Positions 57,429 to 64,000 of a DNA stretch of 64,000 nt are shown here, one piece after another. Under the pieces are notes generated by a model that saw only the letters and a program-made list of their open reading frames with translations, did not search any database and was not told where the DNA came from. Position 1 is the stretch's first letter. Each line of letters starts with the position of its first letter. Source of the DNA: Alphaproteobacteria bacterium. Lineage in GTDB: Bacteria > Pseudomonadota > Alphaproteobacteria > DSM-16000 > Inquilinaceae. The stretch lies in the NCBI GenBank assembly GCA_028277405.1, contig JANQGH010000100.1, positions 372,001 through 436,000 on the forward strand, read 5' to 3'. The position numbers were made by a program, and so were the translations under genes.

Positions 57429-58367
57429 ATGACCTGCTGCCCTTCTCGTGCCGGCCCGTTTGCGCCTGCCTCGTCCATCGGGGCGGGGTCGGCACGAGAT
57501 GCAACCGGCACGGTGCCAGACGATGCGATCCGCCTTCCCGGGGGGCGCACGACGATCGGCACGAATGACTCGATCCTGCCACGGGACGGCGAGAAGCCGG
57601 CGCGTGTCGTGCGGGTTCGTCCATTCGCCATCGATCTTGCTGCCGTCACGGTGGCGCGGTTCCGGGATTTCGTGGCGGCGACGGGCTACCAGACCGAGGC
57701 CGAACACTATGGCTGGTCCTTTGTCTTCCACGGCTTTCTGCGAGATCCCGACCGGCACGACCCCCTGCCCAGAGCCGACTGGTGGCGCGCCGTCGATGGC
57801 GCGACATGGGCCCATCCCGAGGGTCCGCACAGCACGATCGAAGGGCGCGAAGACCATCCGGTCACCCATGTGTCGCACACCGATGCCTTGGCCTTTGCGG
57901 CCTGGGCCGGCGGGCGGCTGCCGACGGAGGCCGAATGGGAATACGCAGCACAGGGCGGCTTGAACGGCGCGAAGTTCCCTTGGGGCGATACGGAGCCGGA
58001 CGATACCGACCATTTGCCCTGCAATATCTGGCAAGGCCGCTTCCCGGTAAGCAACACCGGTGCCGACGGGTATCTCGGCACGGCGCCGGTGCGAAGCTAC
58101 GCGCCGAACGGTTATGGCCTGTTCAACATGGTCGGAAACGCCTGGGAATGGACGTCCGACCCGTTTCGCATCCGGTCGCTTTCGAAAGCGGCCAAGGCGG
58201 TGCGTGCCGCCGTCGCCGGCGAGACCCGATTTGTGGTCAAGGGCGGATCGTACCTCTGCCACCGGTCCTACTGTTATCGCTACCGCATCGCCGCCCGCAG
58301 CAGCAATACGCCCGACAGCACGACCGGCCATACCGGCTTCCGGCTTGCCTACACCGTCACGGACTGA
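57429..58367 (+). CDS. Formylglycine-generating enzyme (sulfatase-activating)
   Basis: A 312-residue FGE/SUMF1-family protein. The key cysteines Cys277 and Cys282 lie in GGSYLCHRSYCYRYR with the family spacing of five, so it should be a true oxygen- and copper-dependent FGE, not one of the many cysteine-less relatives. RLPTEAEWEYAA, FGE-type WGDTEPDD and MVGNAWEWT are present. The N-terminus reads MTCCPSRAGP and includes CCPSR, itself a CxPSR sulfatase-type motif. It probably activates the three sulfatases in this window. It is convergent with one of them, overlapping by 19 bp. Confidence 0.9.
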   Translation: MTCCPSRAGPFAPASSIGAGSARDATGTVPDDAIRLPGGRTTIGTNDSILPRDGEKPARVVRVRPFAIDLAAVTVARFRDFVAATGYQTEAEHYGWSFVFHGFLRDPDRHDPLPRADWWRAVDGATWAHPEGPHSTIEGREDHPVTHVSHTDALAFAAWAGGRLPTEAEWEYAAQGGLNGAKFPWGDTEPDDTDHLPCNIWQGRFPVSNTGADGYLGTAPVRSYAPNGYGLFNMVGNAWEWTSDPFRIRSLSKAAKAVRAAVAGETRFVVKGGSYLCHRSYCYRYRIAARSSNTPDSTTGHTGFRLAYTVTD

Positions 58368-59953
58368 CCGGCGTCGCCGCGCGGTGGGCCGGTAAGCGTC
58401 CGTTCGCGTTCTATCGGGCCGTCCTCGGTCAACAGCGTGTTGGCGAGGGCGCCATAGCCCTTGCGCTGCCGCCAGGCCAGCATGGCTTCCGCCATCGCCA
58501 GCCTTTGTCCGTGACGGGCCGGGTCTCCCGACAGGTCGGTGGTCTCCGCCGGGTCGTTCGCCAGGTCGAACAGCAGCGGCGGCAGGCCCGCGAAATGGAC
58601 GTACTTCCAGTCCCGCTCGCGCCGAACCGTGGCCGTGCACGCGTCGCTCGGCAGGCCGAACTGGGCCTCGGCCTCCTGGTTCTGCGGGTCACGAAAGTCG
58701 AAGGACCAGTGGACGGCCTCGCGCCAGCCGTCCGGGTCGCCGCCATCAAGCCACGGTGCGAGGCCGAAACCGTCGCATTGTCCGGGTGCCGGCTGCCCAA
58801 TCCAGTCCAGTATCGTCGGCATGACGTCGACGGATTCGGTGAACGCGTCGATTGTCCGGCCGTGGCCGGTGGGCCGTCCGGGGTCGCGGATGATCAAGGG
58901 AATGCGGTAGGACGCGTCGAAGAAGCCCAGCTTTCCCAGCAGGAAATGATCGCCGATCTGCTCGCCATGGTCGGAGGTGAGCACGATCAGCGTCTCGTCG
59001 TATCGGCCGATATCGCGCAGGGCCTGGAACAGGCGTCCGAGATTGTCGTCAACCTCGCGCAACAGCCCCGCATAGGTGGCGCGCAGATGGGCAATGGCAT
59101 GATCGTCCAAGTCGGCCGCGAGACCCTGGCCGCCGGCAAAGTAGGACGTCTGGCGAATGCGGCCTGATTGCCAGCGCAGGAACGGATGCGCCGCCGCCTT
59201 GCCGCGTCCGCGCGCGGCCGGCATATCGGCCGGATCGAACAGCGTGTTGTACGGTTCGGCCGCGATCCAGGGCGGGTGCGGGCGCAGCAACGACAGGTGG
59301 ACGAAGAACGGCTCCGCGCCGTCCTGGTCCTGCGATCGGCGCAGATGGTCGATGCATTGATCGACCAGCCAGGCGGTGTCGGAATGCTCGGCCCGATAGG
59401 GCGCGGGCTGACGCGTCGGGGCCGCCTCTTCATCGGCTTGAAGGGGGCGAAAGATCGCGTAGCCGGGGCCGGGCACGTCATACCCCTGTTCCTCAAGAAA
59501 CGACAGCCAGGGCAGGTTGTCCTCGATCAGCAGGCAAGCAGGGTCGAAGCCAGGTAGGACGCCCTGATAGGTGAACAGTGCCGGGTCGCCCTCGGCGCGG
59601 TGGCGCGGATCCGCCGAGGTATCGGTGTAGCCGAACAACTTAGGCACGTAGCCCCGCTTCCGTGCCTCCAGGGCGAGATTGGTGAAGTTGCCGTCCAGCG
59701 GCGTGCCGTTCAGCACGGATCGATGGTTGTGGGCGTACATGCCCGTCAGCAGGCAGGCCCTCGACGGTCCGCACGGGGTCGAGTTGGCAAAATGGCTGTC
59801 GAAGCGCGTCGCATCCGCCGCCAGCCGATCGATGTTCGGCGTCGTCGGACATGGGAACCCGCTGGCCGAGCAGAAGTCCCAGCGCCATTGATCGGCGGTG
59901 ATCAACAGCACGTTGCGCGAAGCCGTTTCGCCCGGCGCCTCGATCTCAGGCAT
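58349..59953 (-). CDS. Type I sulfatase / phosphonate monoesterase-like
   Basis: A 534-residue member of the alkaline-phosphatase superfamily with formylglycine site CGPSR (Cys61). ANSTPCGPSRACLLTGMYAHNHRSV and LTSDHGEQIGDHFLLGKLGFFD are typical of arylsulfatases and of phosphonate monoester hydrolases, so either activity, or both, is possible. The C-terminal region (VRRERDWKYVHFAGLPPLLFDL) resembles the monoesterase group. It overlaps the end of the LysR gene by 8 nt on the same strand. Confidence 0.86.
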   Translation of the reverse strand: MPEIEAPGETASRNVLLITADQWRWDFCSASGFPCPTTPNIDRLAADATRFDSHFANSTPCGPSRACLLTGMYAHNHRSVLNGTPLDGNFTNLALEARKRGYVPKLFGYTDTSADPRHRAEGDPALFTYQGVLPGFDPACLLIEDNLPWLSFLEEQGYDVPGPGYAIFRPLQADEEAAPTRQPAPYRAEHSDTAWLVDQCIDHLRRSQDQDGAEPFFVHLSLLRPHPPWIAAEPYNTLFDPADMPAARGRGKAAAHPFLRWQSGRIRQTSYFAGGQGLAADLDDHAIAHLRATYAGLLREVDDNLGRLFQALRDIGRYDETLIVLTSDHGEQIGDHFLLGKLGFFDASYRIPLIIRDPGRPTGHGRTIDAFTESVDVMPTILDWIGQPAPGQCDGFGLAPWLDGGDPDGWREAVHWSFDFRDPQNQEAEAQFGLPSDACTATVRRERDWKYVHFAGLPPLLFDLANDPAETTDLSGDPARHGQRLAMAEAMLAWRQRKGYGALANTLLTEDGPIERERTLTGPPRGDAGQSVTV

Positions 59954-60872
59954 GGTGTTGTCCCCCTGTCGCGGTCGCTGCGCCGTGCTGTTCGACGGCG
60001 AAGTTAAAGAAATCGTTGATCGGGCTAAGCTCGAATCGCTGTTTCAGACATACGACGCCTTCCATGACCGTCTTATGAACGCGGGCGAGCTTCACCGGCT
60101 TGATCCGCGGATCGCCGGTCAGGTCTTCCGACAGGATGAAGCCGACGCCGATGCCGTTGGCCACGGCCTCGATGGCCGCCTCCCGGCTTTGCAGCCGCAG
60201 GGCCGGGTGCACGGCGATGCGCTGGTCACGCAAGGCCTCCTCGGCAAGGGTCTGGGTGAACGATGCCGAGGTTCGGAAGATCACGGGGTGCGAAACCAGT
60301 TCCGGCAGGCTGATGCTCGCCCGCGACGCCAGCGCATTGCTGCTCGGGACCAAGGCCATCAGCCGTTGTCGCACCACGGGGCGCGACAGGAGACGCGGAT
60401 CATTGCCCGAAAGTGGGAACAGTCCGATATCGGCCTCGCGGTCGATCAGCTTGTTGAGCGCGTCATGGGTGCCGCCCACAAACACGTCGAGATCGACATC
60501 GGGGTACCGGGCGCGGAAGCGCGCCAGCAACGGCATGAAGACCTGCGGCGACGCGGTCGCGATGCGCAGCCTGCCGCTGGTGGCCGCCCGCTGGCGCCGC
60601 AAGACGCCAAGGGCCATCGCATTGATGTCGTCCAGCGCCTGGGTGATGCGGAACAATCGCTGGCCGATTTCGGTCAGGTCGACGCCGCCACTGCCGCGCC
60701 GTTCGAACAGGACCACCTCGAACGCTTGCTCCAGCTTGCGCACCTGCTGAGTCACCGCCGGCTGGCTGACGCCGAGCAGACGCGCACCTTTTGAGAAGCT
60801 GCGTTCGCGTGCGATGGCGTTGAAGGCGCGCATTTGCGCTTCGGTCAGTCGGAACGGATCGATTGGGGGCAT
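59946..60872 (-). CDS. LysR-family regulator
   Basis: A 308-residue regulator. The N-terminal helix-turn-helix is in FNAIARERSFSKGARLLGVSQ and AVTQQVRKLEQAFEVVLFER; the effector domain has GRLRIATASPQVFMPLLARF. ATG 60872 has CGGGAG upstream; longer starts exist. It is immediately upstream of the sulfatase (8-nt overlap), an autoregulated unit. It is also divergent from the third transporter, so it may control both. Confidence 0.9.
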   Translation of the reverse strand: MPPIDPFRLTEAQMRAFNAIARERSFSKGARLLGVSQPAVTQQVRKLEQAFEVVLFERRGSGGVDLTEIGQRLFRITQALDDINAMALGVLRRQRAATSGRLRIATASPQVFMPLLARFRARYPDVDLDVFVGGTHDALNKLIDREADIGLFPLSGNDPRLLSRPVVRQRLMALVPSSNALASRASISLPELVSHPVIFRTSASFTQTLAEEALRDQRIAVHPALRLQSREAAIEAVANGIGVGFILSEDLTGDPRIKPVKLARVHKTVMEGVVCLKQRFELSPINDFFNFAVEQHGAATATGGQHHA

Positions 60873-61171
60873 GGTCGTCTCCCGGCCCGTCATAACTCCC
60901 GATGTGAGGCCGTCAACCAAACTTATAACGCAACAAGAAATCATAACTCAAACTTCAACGAACCTTCTTTTGCCTCCACCCAGCGTTTGTTGAATTCTCC
61001 GCCTGTCGCGCCTCGGGGAATGGGCGGGCGTGCCTTTCGCGGTGGCGCCGAAGACGCGCTGCCGAGCCTGCCGGGTGGGTCATCCCGTCGATTGGCGCGC
61101 TTTCATGCCTCCAGGTCGCGAGCCCGACATTCCGGTGCGGTCGCGCCCGCACATCACTTGGAGGCTTGTCC
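60873..61171. other. Divergent region between LysR gene and the third transporter
   Basis: 299 bases without a gene. The LysR-proximal part is comparatively AT-rich and contains three copies of ATAAC (near 60892, 60925 and 60943), two of them in the longer form CATAACTC. Such repeats could be LysR contacts, but no clean T-N11-A dyad could be fixed. The remaining 200 bases show nothing I can name. Confidence 0.4.
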
Positions 61172-63241
61172 ATGAGTTTTTCCGTCGCTCGCATTCCGCT
61201 GATGTTCGCCGCCGGGGCCAGTGTTCTGGTGCTTGCCAACCCGCTCGTTTCCGGCGAAGCACTGGCCCAGGATTGCCCAGCCCTGACCGCCACGGACAAT
61301 CAGGGCATCGAGGGGGCCTTCCCTCAGCAATACGACCTGTCCGAATTCCAGAGCCTGGCCGATTGCACGCTCACCTTCTCCGAAAACCCCGACATCGCGG
61401 ATTTCAATGCGCGGATCGTCGGCAATCCGGACCTGCCGCCGGTCGAAGAGCGGCTGCCGGCCGAGCCGCTGGTCGTCGCGCCCTACGATGCGATCGGCCA
61501 GTATGGCGGTGTCCTGAACGGCCTGTCGAACGCGACCGAGGCGGGCACGTCCGACCTGCTGTCCGTGCGCCATGTCAATCTGGTGCGCTACGCCGACGAC
61601 CTTCAGACCATCGTGCCGAATGTCGCGCGGTCGTGGGAATGGAACGACGACTACACCGAACTGACCTTTCACCTGCGCGACGGCCACCGCTGGTCCGACG
61701 GGGCGCCGTTCACGGCCAACGACGTCGTTTTCTGGTACGAGGCCCTGATCCTTAACGACAACATTTATCCGGAAACGCCGTCCCGCTGGCTGTTCGACGG
61801 TGAGCCGATGCAGGTCGAAGCGATCGACGATCAGACCGTGCGCATGGTCTTCCCGGCGCCGACGCCGGGCATCTTGAACCGGTTCGCGGTCGACTACGGA
61901 CAGCCCTTCCAGCCGCAGCATTTCCTGGGCCAGTTCCACGCCGACTACAACCCCGATGCCGACGCGCTCGCCACCGAGAACGGCTTTGAGAACTGGGCCG
62001 AACAGGTCAACGCCTATTACGGCGGCAGTGACTGGAAGGATGTGCCCTCACCGCTCTTGTCGGGCAGTGCCGACAATGTCGTACCCACCTTGGAAAGCCA
62101 CATTCTGGTGGACGAGACCGCGACCGGCCGTCGCCTGGTCGCCAACCCGTACTTCCACATGGTCGACACGGCGGGCAACCAGCTGCCCTACATCTCCGAG
62201 ATCGACGAGCAATACGTGCCCGACGCGCAGGTGCGCAACCTGATGATCACATCGGGCGACGTCGACTATAAGGCCCAGGCGGTCTTCATCGACGACTTTC
62301 CGCTCTATGTCGACAATGAGGAAGGTGGCAACTACACGGTTCACCTGGCGCAGGGCCTGGGCAACAACGTCTTCTACGGCTTCAACGTCACCCACCCGGA
62401 CGAGGCGCTGCGCGAGGTTTTCTCCGACCTGCGTTTCCGCCAGGCCATGTCGCTGGCGCTGAACCGCGACGAGATCAATGAGCTGGTGTTCCTCGGTCAA
62501 GGCACGCCCGCCCAGTCGACCCCGGCCGAGGCGGCGACCGTCGCCTTTGTCGGCGAAGACGATCTGAACGCCTTCATCGATTACGACCCGGAAGGCGCCA
62601 TGGCCCTCTTGGACGAGATGGGCCTGGTCGACCAGAACGGCGACGGGCTGCGTGACCTGTCCAGCGGCGATCCGCTGGTGATCCGGCTGAACTATTCGAA
62701 CCAGGGCTCGCCGGTTCGGCTGCACGAGCTGACGGCCGGCTATTGGAACGATGTCGGCGTTCGTGTCGACCTGCGCGAGGTGACGTCGGACGAATACCGG
62801 GCGCAGGCCAACAACAACAATGCGGATGTTACGGCCTGGGCCAACGACAACATCTCCGGCCCGACGATCTCTCAAAGCGTCTTCCAGATGGTGCCGCCGT
62901 TCGGCAACTTCTTCAATCCGGGCAATGGCTTCCAGTGGGCGACCTGGATGCTCACCGACGGTGAGGAAGGTTTGGAGCCGCCGGAAGACGCCATGCAGGT
63001 GGTGGACTTGGCCCAGGACTTCCTGCGCGTGCCGCTCGGCTCCGACGAGAGCAACGCGATTGGCGAGCAGATCGTCGACATCCATGTCGACAATCTCTGG
63101 AAGATCGGCACGGTCGGGAACATCCCGGTCCCGGTCATCCAGCACAACACGCTGGCCAACTTCATGCCGTTCACGGCCAACACGTACGACTTCTACCGCT
63201 CATACCCGTTCCGGCCGCAGCAATGGTACTTCACCGAGTAG
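61172..63241 (+). CDS. Long ABC substrate-binding protein (family 5), third system
   Basis: A 689-residue periplasmic receptor, clearly longer than the usual 500-540. The signal peptide ends at ALAQ and is followed by DCPALTATDNQGIEGAF and an N-terminal extension to about residue 90. The core then has GGVLNGLSNATEAGT, FHLRDGHRWSDGAPFTANDVV and LRFRQAMSLALNRDEINELVF. Long members of this group often bind oligosaccharides. GGAGG precedes ATG 61172. It is followed by a hairpin and a DppB-type permease. Confidence 0.88.
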   Translation: MSFSVARIPLMFAAGASVLVLANPLVSGEALAQDCPALTATDNQGIEGAFPQQYDLSEFQSLADCTLTFSENPDIADFNARIVGNPDLPPVEERLPAEPLVVAPYDAIGQYGGVLNGLSNATEAGTSDLLSVRHVNLVRYADDLQTIVPNVARSWEWNDDYTELTFHLRDGHRWSDGAPFTANDVVFWYEALILNDNIYPETPSRWLFDGEPMQVEAIDDQTVRMVFPAPTPGILNRFAVDYGQPFQPQHFLGQFHADYNPDADALATENGFENWAEQVNAYYGGSDWKDVPSPLLSGSADNVVPTLESHILVDETATGRRLVANPYFHMVDTAGNQLPYISEIDEQYVPDAQVRNLMITSGDVDYKAQAVFIDDFPLYVDNEEGGNYTVHLAQGLGNNVFYGFNVTHPDEALREVFSDLRFRQAMSLALNRDEINELVFLGQGTPAQSTPAEAATVAFVGEDDLNAFIDYDPEGAMALLDEMGLVDQNGDGLRDLSSGDPLVIRLNYSNQGSPVRLHELTAGYWNDVGVRVDLREVTSDEYRAQANNNNADVTAWANDNISGPTISQSVFQMVPPFGNFFNPGNGFQWATWMLTDGEEGLEPPEDAMQVVDLAQDFLRVPLGSDESNAIGEQIVDIHVDNLWKIGTVGNIPVPVIQHNTLANFMPFTANTYDFYRSYPFRPQQWYFTE

Positions 63242-63255
63242 GGGGTTGTGCCGGG

Positions 63256-63283
63256 GCCCGTCCGCATTGACGTGCGGGCGGGC
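63256..63283 (+). other. Stable hairpin after the third binding-protein gene
   Basis: GCCCGTCCGCA (63256-63266) pairs with TGCGGGCGGGC (63273-63283) over 11 positions, one of them G-U, with a 6-nt loop. Only TTT follows, so transcription probably continues into the permease, with the receptor mRNA protected. Confidence 0.55.
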
Positions 63284-63330
63284 TTTCCGGCGTTGGTCGA
63301 TGTGATCCCCTGCGATAGGAAGCCACCTCG

Positions 63331-64000
63331 TTGCTGATCCTGGCGGTAAGACGACTGATCGGCGTGATCGTCACCTTGTTTTTGGTGTCGATCATGGTCT
63401 TCGCGATCATGGAGCTGCCGCCGGGCGACTACGCCGAACGCTATGCCTTTCGCAAATTCTCCGGCACCGGCGTTCAGGTCAGTGAGTCCGACATTCAGAG
63501 CATCCGCATCGATTTCGGCCTCGACCGGCCGGTCTACGAACGGTACCTGGACTGGATCGGCGGCATTGTCTTCGAGTTCGATTTCGGTCAGGCGTTCGCG
63601 TACGAAACCTCGGTCAACAACGTCATCGGCGATCGCGTCTTCCTGACCCTGGCGTTGCTGTTCGTGACGCTGATCCTGACCTATCTGCTGGCCATCCCCA
63701 TCGCCATCTACGCGGCCGTCCGACGACATTCGATCGCTGACTACTCGCTGACCGTTGTCAGCTATCTGGGCCTGGCGCTGCCCAACTTTATGCTGGCGCT
63801 GATCCTGCTTTATGTCGGCGTGACCGTCTTCGACCTCGATATCGGCGGCCTGTTTTCCGAGGAGTACGAGGACGCGCCGTGGAGCCTGGGCAAGGTTCTC
63901 GACCTGCTGGCCCACCTCGTCATCCCGGCCCTGGTCTTGGCCTGGTCGGCCACGGCGCTGCAATTGCAAACCGTGCGCTCGACCATGCTGGATGAGCTGA
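63331..64000 (+). CDS. ABC permease (DppB type), third system, 3' end outside the window
   Basis: The reading frame starts at TTG 63331 with AGGAAG seven bases upstream and runs open to the window edge (223 codons seen). It reads MLILAVRRLIGVIVTLFLVS, then IDFGLDRPVYERYLDWIGG and FGQAFAYETSV, the DppB N-terminal pattern. Several membrane helices follow (for example YLLAIPIAIYAAV and ALPNFMLALILLYVGV). It continues the operon of the long binding protein; the DppC-type permease and ATPases should follow. Confidence 0.87.
   Translation, partial: MLILAVRRLIGVIVTLFLVSIMVFAIMELPPGDYAERYAFRKFSGTGVQVSESDIQSIRIDFGLDRPVYERYLDWIGGIVFEFDFGQAFAYETSVNNVIGDRVFLTLALLFVTLILTYLLAIPIAIYAAVRRHSIADYSLTVVSYLGLALPNFMLALILLYVGVTVFDLDIGGLFSEEYEDAPWSLGKVLDLLAHLVIPALVLAWSATALQLQTVRSTMLDEL

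Noticed and set aside
1..64000. CRISPR arrays, tRNA or rRNA genes, integrases or insertion sequences
   Set aside because: No regularly spaced repeats, no RNA gene signature and no transposase or recombinase protein was seen on either strand.

Overview
This is a gene-dense, high-GC catabolic region of what is most likely an alphaproteobacterial chromosome or large replicon. That placement is an inference from three things: the high GC, the mix of ABC uptake systems with LacI, GntR and TctABC families, and the frequent GTG/TTG starts and 4-nt stop/start overlaps. The order cannot be fixed from the sequence. No rRNA, tRNA, CRISPR array, integrase or transposase was seen. Several convergent gene pairs overlap at their tails.

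Layout. (1) 0-5 kb: a CUT1-type sugar ABC transporter (permease cut by the window edge, plus binding protein), divergent from a ThuA-like gene. A LacI regulator follows, and paired LacI-type operators overlap the promoter. A CE15-like carbohydrate esterase comes next. (2) 4.8-11.6 kb: an M14 metallopeptidase and a complete Opp/Dpp system, with the two ATPases on + and the permeases and binding protein on -, meeting tail to tail. (3) 11.9-14.3 kb: alpha/beta hydrolase, MarR regulator and EamA transporter. (4) 14.3-24.1 kb: an L-rhamnose-type oxidative pathway with its own CUT2 transporter: LacI, Gfo/Idh/MocA oxidoreductase, amidohydrolase-type lactonase, RhaTPQS-like ABC genes, L-rhamnonate dehydratase and an SDR. 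(5) 24.2-27.9 kb: a di-heme peroxidase-like protein, and a flavin amine oxidase divergent from a BetI-like TetR gene across a long palindrome.

(6) 27.9-44.4 kb is the least conventional part. An APH-fold kinase overlaps a divergent enolase-family gene. Next to them is an FCD-type GntR regulator. Beyond it lies an operon made of a CADD/PqqC-fold diiron oxidase (HDO superfamily), a [2Fe-2S] ferredoxin, an aldehyde dehydrogenase, an HbpS/GlcG-like protein and a second ferredoxin. A TauE/SafE exporter, a second Opp/Dpp operon, an SDR lacking its catalytic tyrosine and a two-subunit ThDP decarboxylase of the sulfopyruvate decarboxylase type follow. Copies of a TTGGTATACAA-like box recur before the GntR gene, the diiron-oxidase operon, a 99-residue unknown gene, and in the TauE/transporter intergenic region. 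This suggests one regulon. I do not recognise the pathway as a described one.

(7) 44.4-60.9 kb is organised around sulfate esters: a GMC oxidoreductase, a choline-sulfatase-like enzyme, an unknown protein, two more CxPSR sulfatases, a TctAB/TctC transporter, a DUF3604 protein, Crp/Fnr and LysR regulators, and a formylglycine-generating enzyme with both catalytic cysteines. A 263-bp nested palindrome lies between tctA and tctB. (8) 61.2-64 kb: a third Opp/Dpp-type system with an unusually long binding protein, whose permease runs off the window.
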